A stretch of DNA of 64,000 bases from NCBI GenBank assembly GCA_021851325.1, contig JAJZDZ010000005.1, forward strand, positions 111,680 to 175,679, given 5' to 3'. The position numbers were made by a program, and so were the translations under genes. The stretch is from Pseudomonadota bacterium (lineage in GTDB: Bacteria > Pseudomonadota > Alphaproteobacteria > Micropepsales > Micropepsaceae). Positions 39,692 to 48,243 of the stretch are shown here, piece after piece (position 1 is the stretch's first letter; each line of letters opens with the position of its first letter). The notes under the pieces are model-generated. The model did not search any database and had not been told where the DNA came from. It worked only from the letters and a program-made list of their open reading frames with translations.

Positions 39692-39710
39692 GCACAGTCT
39701 CCATAACCAG

Positions 39711-39728
39711 GCGGGTGATAAAACCCGC
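39711..39728 (-). promoter_or_regulatory. Small perfect stem-loop in the argG leader
   Basis: On the minus strand GCGGGT, TTTATC, ACCCGC: a 6-bp stem with a 6-base loop, 20-37 bases before the argG start. It could be an operator half-site pair or an RNA hairpin affecting initiation. The evidence is structural only. Confidence 0.35.
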
Positions 39729-39839
39729 AACATTTCCAAGTCGTACCACGAACGCCGGAAGACGACCGCCACGGGCCTGCCCGCAGCAGCGTCATCCTGT
39801 CCTGGTGCCACGCGCCGGCGCGCTCTGGCGCCATCTCAC

Positions 39840-40967
39840 CTAGGCGTTTACATCTCCAAAGGGCGCCACCGCCAGCTCCGCTTGGCGGGCACGCTCCCTG
39901 GCTTTCATTTTCAGGCTTTCGCTCTTGAGCTGACCGCATGCCGCCATGATGTCACGGCCCCGGGGCGTGCGCACCGGACTTGCATAGCCGGCGCGATTGA
40001 CGATTTCGGCAAAGCGTTCGATCTGTTCCCAGTCCGAGCAGGCATAGGGCGAATTCGGCCAGGGATTGAAGGGAATGAGGTTGATCTTGGCAGGAATGCC
40101 CCTGATCAGCGCCACCAGTTCACGCGCCTCGGCCAGACTGTCATTGACGCCCTTCAGCATGACGTACTCAAACGTAATACGTCGCGCATTCGACAGTCCG
40201 GGATAGGTGCGGCAGGCTTCGAGCAGCTCTGCGATCTTGTACTTGCGATTCAAAGGCACGATCTCGTCGCGAATGTCATCGCGCACCGCATGCAAGGAGA
40301 TGGCAAGCGCACAGCCGATTTCAGCACCGGCACGTGCTATCATCGGCACCACACCGGCGGTGGAGAGCGTGATGCGGCGCCGGGAGAGCGCCAGACCGTC
40401 GCCATCCTGGGCAATGAGCAGGGCCTGTTTGACGTTCTCGAAATTATAGAGCGGCTCGCCCATGCCCATCATGACGACGTTGGTGATGCGCCGGCTTTCG
40501 GCCGTGGACGGCCAGTCAAGGAGCCGGTCGCGCGCGATCATGATCTGCCCGACGATTTCGGCGGGAGTCAGATTGCGCACCAGCGCCTGGGTGCCGGTGT
40601 GACAGAAGCGGCAGTTGAGTGTGCAGCCAACCTGCGAGGACACACACAGCGTGCCGCGGTCGGCATCGGGAATGAACACGGTTTCAAATTCTTCGTTGCC
40701 GGCTCGCAGCAGCCATTTGCGCGTCCCATCTTCGGAGATCTGTTCGCTGACGATCTCGGGCCGGGCGAGGCTGAAATGCGCAGCCATGTCCGCCCGGAAC
40801 TCCTTGGCCAGGTTGGACATCGCCGCAAAGTCCCCGGCGCCGTGGACATAGATCCAGTTCCACAGCTGGCGAGCACGCATGGAGAGCTGCTTGGCAGGGG
40901 TCCCGGCATCAAGCAAAGCCTGTTTGAGCCCATCCGGGGACAGGCCGATGAGATTGGACGTGGTCAT
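39840..40967 (-). CDS. rlmN: Dual-specificity RNA methyltransferase RlmN
   Basis: A 375-residue radical-SAM enzyme that makes 2-methyladenosine at A2503 of 23S rRNA and at A37 of some tRNAs. The cluster motif is CTLNCRFC (Cys115, 119 and 122). Further blocks are [22 protein letters not shown] near residue 265 and a C-terminal region [14 protein letters not shown] whose cysteine forms the methyl-transfer thiolate. The ATG at 40967 is the family start. It lies between the IalB-like gene and argG on the same strand. Confidence 0.96.
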   Translation of the reverse strand: MTTSNLIGLSPDGLKQALLDAGTPAKQLSMRARQLWNWIYVHGAGDFAAMSNLAKEFRADMAAHFSLARPEIVSEQISEDGTRKWLLRAGNEEFETVFIPDADRGTLCVSSQVGCTLNCRFCHTGTQALVRNLTPAEIVGQIMIARDRLLDWPSTAESRRITNVVMMGMGEPLYNFENVKQALLIAQDGDGLALSRRRITLSTAGVVPMIARAGAEIGCALAISLHAVRDDIRDEIVPLNRKYKIAELLEACRTYPGLSNARRITFEYVMLKGVNDSLAEARELVALIRGIPAKINLIPFNPWPNSPYACSDWEQIERFAEIVNRAGYASPVRTPRGRDIMAACGQLKSESLKMKARERARQAELAVAPFGDVNA

Positions 40968-41049
40968 GGGCGCTATATAGTGGACCGGGAGCCCGCTGTC
41001 GCGCCCCTCGCGAGGTCGGAGCAAGCCCCCCACGGAGCTCTAACCCTGC

Positions 41050-41589
41050 CTACATGTGGCAGGCCCGGTCGATCCGGTCCAGCGCTGCCGACACCCCGGC
41101 CAGCGAGTAGGTATCGGTGGTCGTTGTGCCCCGTTCCGAAACCCCCTGGACGGTCATCTGGGCCCCCTGGCGCATGGCCTGCACCAGGCGCTTCTCATCC
41201 GCCTTGACCTCGACCCAGGCCGCGCCACTGCCCCCATCATTACGGGTGAAGAAACTGTAGCTCTGGGGGCCGACTTTGACCGTCACTTTGGCGCCGTGCT
41301 TGTAAGGGTAGCCCGGGACCACCTCGGTCTCAGCCTTGGCCTTTCGCTGCGGCCAGTCGCTCACAAGGAAATAGGCCTTGCCGCGATCACTGAGGGTGGG
41401 CTCCTCCCGCACCGGCCGGGACAGGGCATAGCAGGTCTTGCCGCTCCCGGTTCCAGTTTCGTAGGCCGACCAGTTCTGATACATGCCAAGCGGGGTTGGA
41501 GCGGCGCATGCCGGGGCAAGCGGGACAAGGCTCGCGGCGGCGGCGACGCCGAGGGCCAGAAACTCAAAGCGGGTGCGAATGCCGAACAT
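41050..41589 (-). CDS. Invasion-associated locus B (IalB)-family secreted protein
   Basis: A 179-residue exported protein. The signal peptide has a core LALGVAAAASLVPLAP with cleavage likely after ACA near residue 28. The mature part has the IalB-family look: WSAYETGTGSGKTCYALSRP, GKAYFLVSDWP, FFTRNDGGSGAAWV and GTTTTDTYSL. The family is widespread in Alphaproteobacteria; its name comes from Bartonella and does not imply virulence here. An ATG at 41601 touches the AGGAGG with no spacing, so ATG 41589 (12 bases from it) is preferred though not ideal. Confidence 0.8.
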   Translation of the reverse strand: MFGIRTRFEFLALGVAAAASLVPLAPACAAPTPLGMYQNWSAYETGTGSGKTCYALSRPVREEPTLSDRGKAYFLVSDWPQRKAKAETEVVPGYPYKHGAKVTVKVGPQSYSFFTRNDGGSGAAWVEVKADEKRLVQAMRQGAQMTVQGVSERGTTTTDTYSLAGVSAALDRIDRACHM

Positions 41590-41769
41590 CTCGGGGATCA
41601 TCCTCCTGGGTCAAGGCCCCGTGAAGCCCTAAAATTGCAGCAACTTCAGGACGGGTATGGCGTGATGAGCGGCCGGAGAATAATGGCCAGGCGATAAAAG
41701 TCCATGCAAAGCGCGGAAATTTTATCAGTAAGTTGTTGAGCAATCGCAACGACTATGCGGCCTTGCCGT

Positions 41770-42381
41770 TCAGGGCTTTCGCAGATGGCGGCTGATTTCC
41801 TCCTCCACCTGACCCAGGCGCTCCTTGCCGAAGAAAAGCTGGTCTCCCACCATCAAGCTTGGGCTGCCAAACATCCCGAGTTCGGCGGCCAGTTCGGTAT
41901 TGCGCTGTAATTGCATCTTTACCGCGCTCGTGGCGATTGCCGCCAGAATTGCGTCAGCCGGGAGCCCGCCGGACCTGAGCGTTGCGGCGAAGATGTCCGG
42001 ATCAGCCATGTTGCGCGCGTCCTGCCACATCGCCCGGAAGATGGCCCGAATGTAATCCTCCTCACACTCCAGCTGCTGCGCGGCGACCGCGCCCCGCATC
42101 AGGCTAAGTGTGTTGACCGGAAAATGCGGGTTCATCGTGAAGGCGATGGCATGGCGCCGGCGAAAGCGGTCGAACTCGAGCTGCTCATAGGCAAGCTTGC
42201 CCTTGATGTGGGCAAACGCAAGTCCGGGCGCCTGATTACCGGTCAGCTTGAAAAGACCGCCAAGCAGAATGGGCACATAGGTCGCCTTAACCCCGGTGCG
42301 CGCCTCAAGTTCGGGCAGCACACAATGGACGAGATAGGCATTGGGGCTGCCAAAATCGTAATAGAACGCAACATCTACCAT
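41770..42381 (-). CDS. 2-hydroxychromene-2-carboxylate isomerase family (kappa-class GST-like)
   Basis: A 203-residue thioredoxin-fold protein of the DsbA/kappa-GST group. The N-terminus has YYDFGSPNAYLV, where the CxxC of DsbA is replaced by the SPN/SP motif of isomerases such as NahD. The helical insertion follows, and the cis-proline strand is FGSPSLMVGDQLFFGKERL near residue 170. It probably uses glutathione to isomerise an aromatic-ring product or conjugate. Its ATG overlaps the SDR stop by one base (TGATG). Confidence 0.85.
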   Translation of the reverse strand: MVDVAFYYDFGSPNAYLVHCVLPELEARTGVKATYVPILLGGLFKLTGNQAPGLAFAHIKGKLAYEQLEFDRFRRRHAIAFTMNPHFPVNTLSLMRGAVAAQQLECEEDYIRAIFRAMWQDARNMADPDIFAATLRSGGLPADAILAAIATSAVKMQLQRNTELAAELGMFGSPSLMVGDQLFFGKERLGQVEEEISRHLRKP

Positions 42382-43118
42382 TACCAGGGTTCCATATAAG
42401 GCCGCAGATCAAGTTCAAAGGTCCAGGCATCGCGAGGCTGCGTATGGAGCTGCCAGTAGACCTCTGCAATCGCCTCTGGCCGCATCAGCTGATCAGGCTT
42501 CAGCCCCGCGACAGCCTCATCACCGCCACGCATGCGGATGCGCTCGCGCACGAACGCAGTATCGACACCGGCATCGATCACCAGATGAGCGACATGAATG
42601 CCCTCAGGACCTAGCTCGCGGGCCATGGCCTGGGCCACGCCACGCAGACCGAATTTGGCGGCGGCGAAGGCTACATAGCCGCTTTGACCACGCAGCGAGG
42701 CCGTCGCGCCGGTAAAGAAGATCGATCCCCGGCCCCGGGGGCGCATCCACTTGGCCGCTTCCCGTCCGCTCAGAAAGCCAGCATAGCAGCCCATTTCCCA
42801 CACTTTGCGAAACACCCGTTCGGAGGTTTGCCCCAGTGCAAAGCGCACATTGCCGCCAATGTTGAAGATGCAGGCGGCAAGTGGCGCCGCCGCCTCCGCG
42901 GCCGCGAGAAAGGCACAGACCTCGTCTTCCTTGCGTGCGTCAAGCGCCAGCGCCTCGCACCGGCCTCCTTTGGCGCAGATCGCATCTTTGAGCGGAGCAA
43001 GTCTGGCAACATCACGCCGACCCGCGAAAACGATATAGCCTTCACGCGCAAAGCGCTGACAGATGGCAGCGCCGATGTAATCGCCGGCGCCAATCACGGC
43101 CACCGATGCGTCAGGCAT
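42381..43118 (-). CDS. SDR-family protein with atypical active site
   Basis: A 245-residue Rossmann-fold protein. The cofactor loop is VIGAGDYIGAAI at residues 8-19 and an FNIGGN block is at 85-90. In a classical short-chain dehydrogenase the active site is Ser, then Tyr-x3-Lys. Here the aligned positions are Ala138 and Phe151 in FAAAK, with only Lys155 kept; Cys111 stands where the helix Asn is expected. A nearby Tyr148 could substitute. It may therefore bind NAD(P) without normal catalysis or work by another mechanism. It is coupled to the kappa-GST-like gene, suggesting a shared substrate or complex. Confidence 0.83.
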   Translation of the reverse strand: MPDASVAVIGAGDYIGAAICQRFAREGYIVFAGRRDVARLAPLKDAICAKGGRCEALALDARKEDEVCAFLAAAEAAAPLAACIFNIGGNVRFALGQTSERVFRKVWEMGCYAGFLSGREAAKWMRPRGRGSIFFTGATASLRGQSGYVAFAAAKFGLRGVAQAMARELGPEGIHVAHLVIDAGVDTAFVRERIRMRGGDEAVAGLKPDQLMRPEAIAEVYWQLHTQPRDAWTFELDLRPYMEPW

Positions 43119-43280
43119 GGCCGGCCTCCCGCGTCCCTCCTCAGCGTTCTAGATTTGCGAAGAGGCCAGTGTCAATGACAGCAGGCAGCGTCCGCGCTCC
43201 GGGCACCAACGCTCGCCCCGAGCCGTCGGACACCCTTTCGGTCAAAGCTCCTGCCGTCTCGTCATCCCTCCTCTGCGGAG

Positions 43281-44084
43281 CTATTCGCGAAGTCCGTAGC
43301 CGCGGGCGTAAAGCCGCCACACCACCAAAAAGAGCACGGCGGCCAACGCCAGCGTGACGGCCGGGCCCAAGCCGGCCGGCGCTTCGCTGAAACCGATCAT
43401 CGACTGACGCAGACCGTTGATGAAATAGAAGAAGGGGTTGGCCCACGCCATCCAGCGCAGCCATGGCGGCAGCATCGAGACGGTGTTGAAGACACCTCCG
43501 ATGAAGGAGAGCGGGGTGATAAAGAAGATATTCAGGATCGTCAGCTGTTCGAAGTTCTCGGCCCATAGCCCGACAATCTGGCCGGCCAGTCCGAACACGA
43601 TCGAGACCATGATGATCCAGAACACAAAGGCACCAAAATCGGAAATCCGTGTGGCGCCAAAGATCAGTGCCAAGAGGAGAATGCCGACAGCCGTAATCAG
43701 GGCACGCGCGATCACTACCGCGATGACACCCGCGATCATCTCGGCATAGGTCAAGGGCGCGACCAACGTCTCTTCCACATAGCGCATGAAGCGGGCGAAA
43801 TAGACCTGGCTCGATGACTGCAGGAAGGATGCATTGACCACGTTCAGCATCACAATACCAGGAAGTACAAACTCGATGTAGCGATGCCCGGCAATGAGCG
43901 CGATGCGGCTGCCGACGACGTAGCCAAAGATGAAGATGAACAGCAGTGCCGAAATCCAGGGCGCAATGAAGGCCTGGATGGGCACGCGCATCAGGCGCTT
44001 GGCTTCCCTTCGGATGATGGTGAAAAGACCGATCCAGTTGACGCCACTGATCGGCGGCGTTGTCTCCAGTTTCCCCGTGTCCAT
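43281..44084 (-). CDS. ABC-2 type transporter permease
   Basis: A 267-residue membrane protein with about six helices and the ABC-2 signature region near the C-terminus (LSFIGGVFNTVSMLPPWLRWM...ANPFFYFINGLR). It matches YadH/NodJ-type permeases, which pair with a separate ATPase to export lipids, polysaccharides or drugs. The ATG at 44084 starts two bases after the ATPase stop, so the two form an operon. The substrate is unknown. Confidence 0.9.
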   Translation of the reverse strand: MDTGKLETTPPISGVNWIGLFTIIRREAKRLMRVPIQAFIAPWISALLFIFIFGYVVGSRIALIAGHRYIEFVLPGIVMLNVVNASFLQSSSQVYFARFMRYVEETLVAPLTYAEMIAGVIAVVIARALITAVGILLLALIFGATRISDFGAFVFWIIMVSIVFGLAGQIVGLWAENFEQLTILNIFFITPLSFIGGVFNTVSMLPPWLRWMAWANPFFYFINGLRQSMIGFSEAPAGLGPAVTLALAAVLFLVVWRLYARGYGLRE

Positions 44085-44086
44085 GT

Positions 44087-44842
44087 TCACGCTCCCGCCG
44101 CCGCCGCCAGATGATCGGGCTTGGCGCCGGTGGCCTTCAGATAAGCCTCCTCGACCCCGCCAGCTTCGCCGATGAAATCGCGCTTGGGTGCGTGTCGTAC
44201 GATCCGGCCATGATTGACGATCGCGATCGTACGGCACAGCCGCTCGATTTCCTCCAGATAATGGGAGGTGAGCACGATGGTCTTGCCCTCCGCGTTCAGC
44301 TCCTGCAGGTAGCGCCAAAGATCCAGACGCAGCTCGACGTCGACCCCCGCGGTAGGCTCGTCGAGAATGAGCAGCTTGGGATCATGCATCAGGGCGCGTG
44401 CGAGGATGGCTCTGCGCTTTAGTCCGCCTGAGAGCTGGCGGAAGCGCTTTTTGGCATGCTGGCCAAGATCGAACTTGTCGATGAGAAGTTCGGCACGCGC
44501 CTTGCGCTGACGGGCGGTGAGCCCGAAATAACCGCCGACAAAATCGAGGATCTGGCTGACGGTAGCGAACTCGTCGACATTGAATTCCTGAGGGCTGAGC
44601 CCAACCAGCCGGCGCGCGGCGCGATAGTCCTTCACCGCATCCATGCCGAAAATCCTGATCTCTCCCGAAGTGGGTGTGGCGATACCGCAGATACAGTGGA
44701 TCGTCGTCGACTTGCCCGCACCATTGGGCCCCAGAAAGCCAAAGAAATCCCCTGGCGCAATGTCCAAGGACAGGTCTTCGACGGCAACCGTGCCGCCGCG
44801 ATAGACCTTGCGAAGATGCGAGATTGCGAGTGCGGGATCCAT
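44087..44842 (-). CDS. ABC transporter ATP-binding protein
   Basis: A 251-residue ATPase with Walker A GPNGAGKST at 38-46, the signature QLSGGLKRRA near residue 137 and Walker B LLILDEP near 157, then the switch histidine in LTSHYLEE. It resembles YadG/DrrA-type subunits working with ABC-2 permeases. The permease gene follows after two bases. It would energise export through that permease at the inner membrane. Confidence 0.93.
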   Translation of the reverse strand: MDPALAISHLRKVYRGGTVAVEDLSLDIAPGDFFGFLGPNGAGKSTTIHCICGIATPTSGEIRIFGMDAVKDYRAARRLVGLSPQEFNVDEFATVSQILDFVGGYFGLTARQRKARAELLIDKFDLGQHAKKRFRQLSGGLKRRAILARALMHDPKLLILDEPTAGVDVELRLDLWRYLQELNAEGKTIVLTSHYLEEIERLCRTIAIVNHGRIVRHAPKRDFIGEAGGVEEAYLKATGAKPDHLAAAAGA

Positions 44843-44949
44843 GTCGATTCGATGTTGTGGCCGCCGGCACTATACAGATGCGCGAGGCGACGGAAAGCGC
44901 TCCGCCTCGCCGGCTTCATGCGCAGCGTGCATAGCGCCCCTGCAAGCGC

Positions 44950-45492
44950 TCAGCGCCCCTGCGCACGGGCTATCCGCGCCAGGGGGCGGCCCCATTCATG
45001 AGCGGGCGGCAGCCGGTCTGGCGTACCACCGACTTTCACCGGACGCTGATAGCGTCCGGAACTCATCAACCGGTCGTAAAGTACGATGCCGCCGGCCATG
45101 CCGACATTGATGGAAAAGCGGGTGGGTATTTTGACCACAAAGGCGCAGGCATCCAGCAGCGGACCCGACAAGGACATCCGCTCGGAGCCAAAAACATAGG
45201 CCGCGCGCGCCGGATGGCGAAACCGCGGCAGTTCGATGGCGTCATCGGTGAGCTCAACGCCAACAAGGGCGCAGCCCACCGGCAAGGAGAGATCCTCCGC
45301 GCGCGGATAGCGGTAGACCGGCATCTGGCCGGCAGCGTGCGAGGTATCCGAACTTTCCACGTCCCGCATGCGCAGCTGGGCATTGATGGTAAAGAAGAAG
45401 CTTGCCCCGAAGGCGTGGGCAATGCGCTGCAGATTGCCCACATTCATGGCCTTGGAGACACCATCAACACCGACGCCAAAATATCCGCGCAT
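44950..45492 (-). CDS. SpoU/TrmH-family RNA 2'-O-ribose methyltransferase
   Basis: A 180-residue protein with the SPOUT knot motifs: NVGNLQRIAHAFGA near the start, AAYVFGSERMSLSG as motif 2 and IPTRFSINVGMAGGIVLYDR as motif 3. The usual motif 3 is IPM...SLNVSVAAG, so this copy differs at a few positions. The short size is close to TrmL-like enzymes or single-domain rRNA/tRNA methylases, but the target is uncertain. The ATG at 45492 is set by homology. It is divergent from the asparaginase gene, with 119 bases between the starts. Confidence 0.85.
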   Translation of the reverse strand: MRGYFGVGVDGVSKAMNVGNLQRIAHAFGASFFFTINAQLRMRDVESSDTSHAAGQMPVYRYPRAEDLSLPVGCALVGVELTDDAIELPRFRHPARAAYVFGSERMSLSGPLLDACAFVVKIPTRFSINVGMAGGIVLYDRLMSSGRYQRPVKVGGTPDRLPPAHEWGRPLARIARAQGR

Positions 45493-45611
45493 GCTTCGCC
45501 CATCCTGTTCCAGCGGGAAGGGTGGCGCCCGCCGGCGCCCGGGCGACGCGTCGCTTCCGGAGCGGCGCAAACGCTATCGCGTTTCCACGCGATGACAAGT
45601 ATAGATCCCCC

Positions 45612-46634
45612 ATGGTTACTGCCAATCCCGTCCTTATCGAGCTGACCCGTGGCCAGCTCATTGAAAGCCGCCACAGGGGGGCGATCGCGATCGCCGACGC
45701 CTCCGGGGCGATCGTGCTGGCCCTCGGGGAGGTTGATCACACGGTCTATCCGAGGTCCTCACTCAAGCCGCTGCAGGCTCTGCCGCTGCTCGAAACGGGA
45801 GCCGCTGCCGCCTTCGGCCTCAGCGATGAGGAAGTGGCCCTGGCCTGCGCCTCCCATTCGGGAGAGCCGATGCACACCGAACGGGTGCGCGCGTGGCTCG
45901 CGCGGCTCGGACTTTCTGTCGCCGATCTGGCCTGCGGCCCGCACCCAATACGTGACGAGCCGACGCGTACTGCGATGCTGTATGCGCATCAGGAGCCCAC
46001 TGCCATCCACAATAATTGCTCGGGCAAGCACACCGGCTTTTTGACCCTGGCCAAACATCTGGGTGTGCCGACGGCGGGCTATGTGCAGGTCGGACATGAG
46101 GTGCAGCGTCGGGTCCAGGCGGCGATTGCCGAGCTGGGGGCACTGGAAGGCAACCTGCCGTGGGGCGTGGACGGCTGCGCCGCACCCAATTTTGCCCTGC
46201 CGCTCACCGCCTTTGCCCGCGCCCTTGCCGCTTTCACGGCTCCCGATCGCCATGGCCCGGCCCGCGGAGCGGCAATGCGGCGCATCCTCACAGCGATGAC
46301 CACCTACCCTGAACTCGTTTCGGGTACGGGACGAGCCTGTGCGATCCTGATGCGCGCAGCGAAGGGACAGGTCGCGGTCAAAACCGGTGCCGAGGGTGTC
46401 TTTGCCGCAATCATCCCGCACCGACAGCTGGCCATCGCACTTAAGATCGATGACGGGGCGACCCGCGCCTCCGAAACCGCCATGGCCTATCTGCTCGAGC
46501 GCCTTGGCCTGCTGGCGCCGGATGCGGCCGCACAGCGCCTCGCCTGCACCCCGATCCTGAATACAAAGGATACCGTGGTGGGCGAGTGCCGGGCCGCCCC
46601 GGCATTGGCCAACCTTGATCTGACCGGCCTCTGA
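45612..46634 (+). CDS. L-asparaginase, ReAII (rhizobial) type
   Basis: A 340-residue enzyme of the asparaginase II family first known from Rhizobium etli, unrelated to E. coli AnsA/AnsB. The serine motif RSSLKPLQALPLL is near residue 50, CASHSGEP near 80, and HNNCSGKHTGFL at about 137-148 carries the conserved cysteine and lysine. It should hydrolyse asparagine to aspartate and ammonia in the cytoplasm; no signal peptide is present. The ATG at 45612 gives the family N-terminus (LIELTRGQLIES). Confidence 0.9.
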   Translation: MVTANPVLIELTRGQLIESRHRGAIAIADASGAIVLALGEVDHTVYPRSSLKPLQALPLLETGAAAAFGLSDEEVALACASHSGEPMHTERVRAWLARLGLSVADLACGPHPIRDEPTRTAMLYAHQEPTAIHNNCSGKHTGFLTLAKHLGVPTAGYVQVGHEVQRRVQAAIAELGALEGNLPWGVDGCAAPNFALPLTAFARALAAFTAPDRHGPARGAAMRRILTAMTTYPELVSGTGRACAILMRAAKGQVAVKTGAEGVFAAIIPHRQLAIALKIDDGATRASETAMAYLLERLGLLAPDAAAQRLACTPILNTKDTVVGECRAAPALANLDLTGL

Positions 46635-46663
46635 GGCACGCGTACATCGCCTGTCCGCGCCTT

Positions 46664-47047
46664 TTAGTGGCGGCGTTCGCCGATTGCGGCAACGCTGCGA
46701 ATATAGCAGTTCTGGACCATGCCATTTTCGCGGTAGCTGATCACATCGCCGGTGTTGAGACAGCTGAGCGAGGTCCCGTCAGGTGAGCGCAGCGCAAGGG
46801 TCTCGGCAATGCCGATATCGGGACAATACCCCATGAAGTGCACCCGAAACTTGTGCTGCATGACGCTCTCCAGCACCAAGGTGCGATTGGCCCTGTGGAA
46901 ATTCCAGCTGTAAACCCGGCCGATCTCCAGGCAGCGGGTCTCTTTGGTCCTGGCCCTGGTCGCCTGCGGAGTCCGGGCCGCGGCTGCGCCCGCCAGAGCC
47001 AGCGCCAATCCACCGGCCAGCAGCGTCAAAAAGAGGTTGAACTTCAT
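46664..47047 (-). CDS. Small secreted protein, DUF6491-like
   Basis: A 127-residue exported protein. The signal peptide is KFNLFLTLLAGGLALALAG with cleavage near AAA-R (about residue 24). The mature ~100 residues hold four cysteines (TRCLEI, GYCPDI, LSCLN, QNCYI) that could form two disulfides, and the pattern WNFHRANRTLVLES resembles DUF6491 proteins. Function unknown. It is convergent with the asparaginase gene, 29 bases apart, and divergent from the quinone oxidoreductase gene. Confidence 0.75.
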   Translation of the reverse strand: MKFNLFLTLLAGGLALALAGAAAARTPQATRARTKETRCLEIGRVYSWNFHRANRTLVLESVMQHKFRVHFMGYCPDIGIAETLALRSPDGTSLSCLNTGDVISYRENGMVQNCYIRSVAAIGERRH

Positions 47048-47196
47048 GCCATCGGTTCCTTTCGCGTGATGCGCCCGCCCTCCGCCATAGATAATTCCAT
47101 CGCACCGGCTTCGTTCACTGGCCTGCCAGCAATTGCCACCTGACGGGACACTCCCCTAAGCTGCCCAGCTATGGCATTGCTCACGCGGAGAGGTTC

Positions 47197-48198
47197 ATGA
47201 AATCACTGTTATGCAAAGCGTTCGGTCCGCCGGAAAACCTGGTCCTCGAAGAGGTCCCGGATCTGTCACCCGGCCAGGGTCAGGTTGTCATCGCGGTCAA
47301 GGCCTGCGGCGTCAATTTTCCCGACGTTCTCATCATTGAAGACAAATACCAGTTCAAGCCGCCCCTGCCCTTTGCCCCTGGCGCGGAAGTTGCCGGCGTG
47401 GTCAAGGCTGTCGGTGCAGGTGTGGAGCGGCCAAAGGTCGGTGATCGGGTGATTGCCTCCTGTGGCTGGGGAGGCATGGCCGAACAGGTGCTCGCCGACG
47501 CGGCCAAGTGCATCCCCATGCCCGATGACATGGACTTTGCCACCGGCTCGGCGCTGGTCCTGACCTACGGTACGTCGCACTACGCGCTGAAGGACAGGGC
47601 CAAGCTGAAGCCAGGTGAAAACCTTGTCGTTCTTGGCGCTGCCGGCGGCGTCGGACTGGCCGCCGTCGAACTGGGCAAGGTGATGGGAGCAACCGTCATT
47701 GCCGGGGCCTCGAGCCAGGAAAAAGTTGATCTTGCGATTGCCCATGGCGCGGACCGGGGTTTTGTCTATCCCACCGGCAGCCTCGACCGAAACCAGCAGA
47801 AGGAGTTGTCCGAAACCATCAAGCAACTGACCGATGGCAAGGGCGCTGATGTTCTCTATGACCCGGTGGGCGGCGATTATGCTGAGCCGGCGGTGCGGGC
47901 AATGGCCTGGGAGGGTCGCTATCTCGTCATCGGCTTTGCCGCCGGGGCAATTCCACGCATTGCGCTCAATCTCACCCTGCTCAAAAGCTGTGATCTCATG
48001 GGCGTGTTCTGGGGCGCCTTTACCGCGCGCAATCCCAAGCGCAATCAGGAACATCTGGCTGAGATCTCACGCTGGGTGCGTGAGGGAAAACTTCATCCCC
48101 ATATCAGCGCGCGTTTTGAACTGGCAAGGGGGGGCGAAGCCATCCGCATGCTGGCCGATCGCAAGGCCCAGGGAAAAGTGGTCGTGACGATGGACTGA
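47197..48198 (+). CDS. Quinone-oxidoreductase-like zinc-free MDR
   Basis: A 333-residue medium-chain dehydrogenase/reductase. The N-terminal GroES-like domain has PFAPGAEVAGVVKAVG, and the NADP-binding loop is VLGAAGGVGLAAVELGK (about 147-163). The cysteines that bind zinc in alcohol dehydrogenases are absent, which places it with NADPH:quinone oxidoreductases and enoyl reductases of the QOR group. GAGAGG lies just before the ATG. It stands alone and ends in a strong hairpin at 48209-48243. Confidence 0.9.
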   Translation: MKSLLCKAFGPPENLVLEEVPDLSPGQGQVVIAVKACGVNFPDVLIIEDKYQFKPPLPFAPGAEVAGVVKAVGAGVERPKVGDRVIASCGWGGMAEQVLADAAKCIPMPDDMDFATGSALVLTYGTSHYALKDRAKLKPGENLVVLGAAGGVGLAAVELGKVMGATVIAGASSQEKVDLAIAHGADRGFVYPTGSLDRNQQKELSETIKQLTDGKGADVLYDPVGGDYAEPAVRAMAWEGRYLVIGFAAGAIPRIALNLTLLKSCDLMGVFWGAFTARNPKRNQEHLAEISRWVREGKLHPHISARFELARGGEAIRMLADRKAQGKVVVTMD

Positions 48199-48208
48199 GA
48201 GCTTGGCA

Positions 48209-48243
48209 CTGGGGCTGTGGCGCAGAACCGCCGTCAGCCCCAG
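48209..48243. terminator. Strong stem-loop between convergent genes
   Basis: CTGGGGCTG (48209-48217) and CAGCCCCAG (48235-48243) pair perfectly over 9 bp, with an inner GGCG/CGCC stem. It lies after the quinone-oxidoreductase stop and overlaps the last codons of the NRAMP-like gene, so it could end both transcripts. T-runs are short. Confidence 0.6.

Noticed and set aside
39882..41207. A 441-codon plus-strand frame opposite rlmN and the IalB-like gene
   Set aside because: rlmN is certain from its radical-SAM motif; the antisense frame shows no domain.
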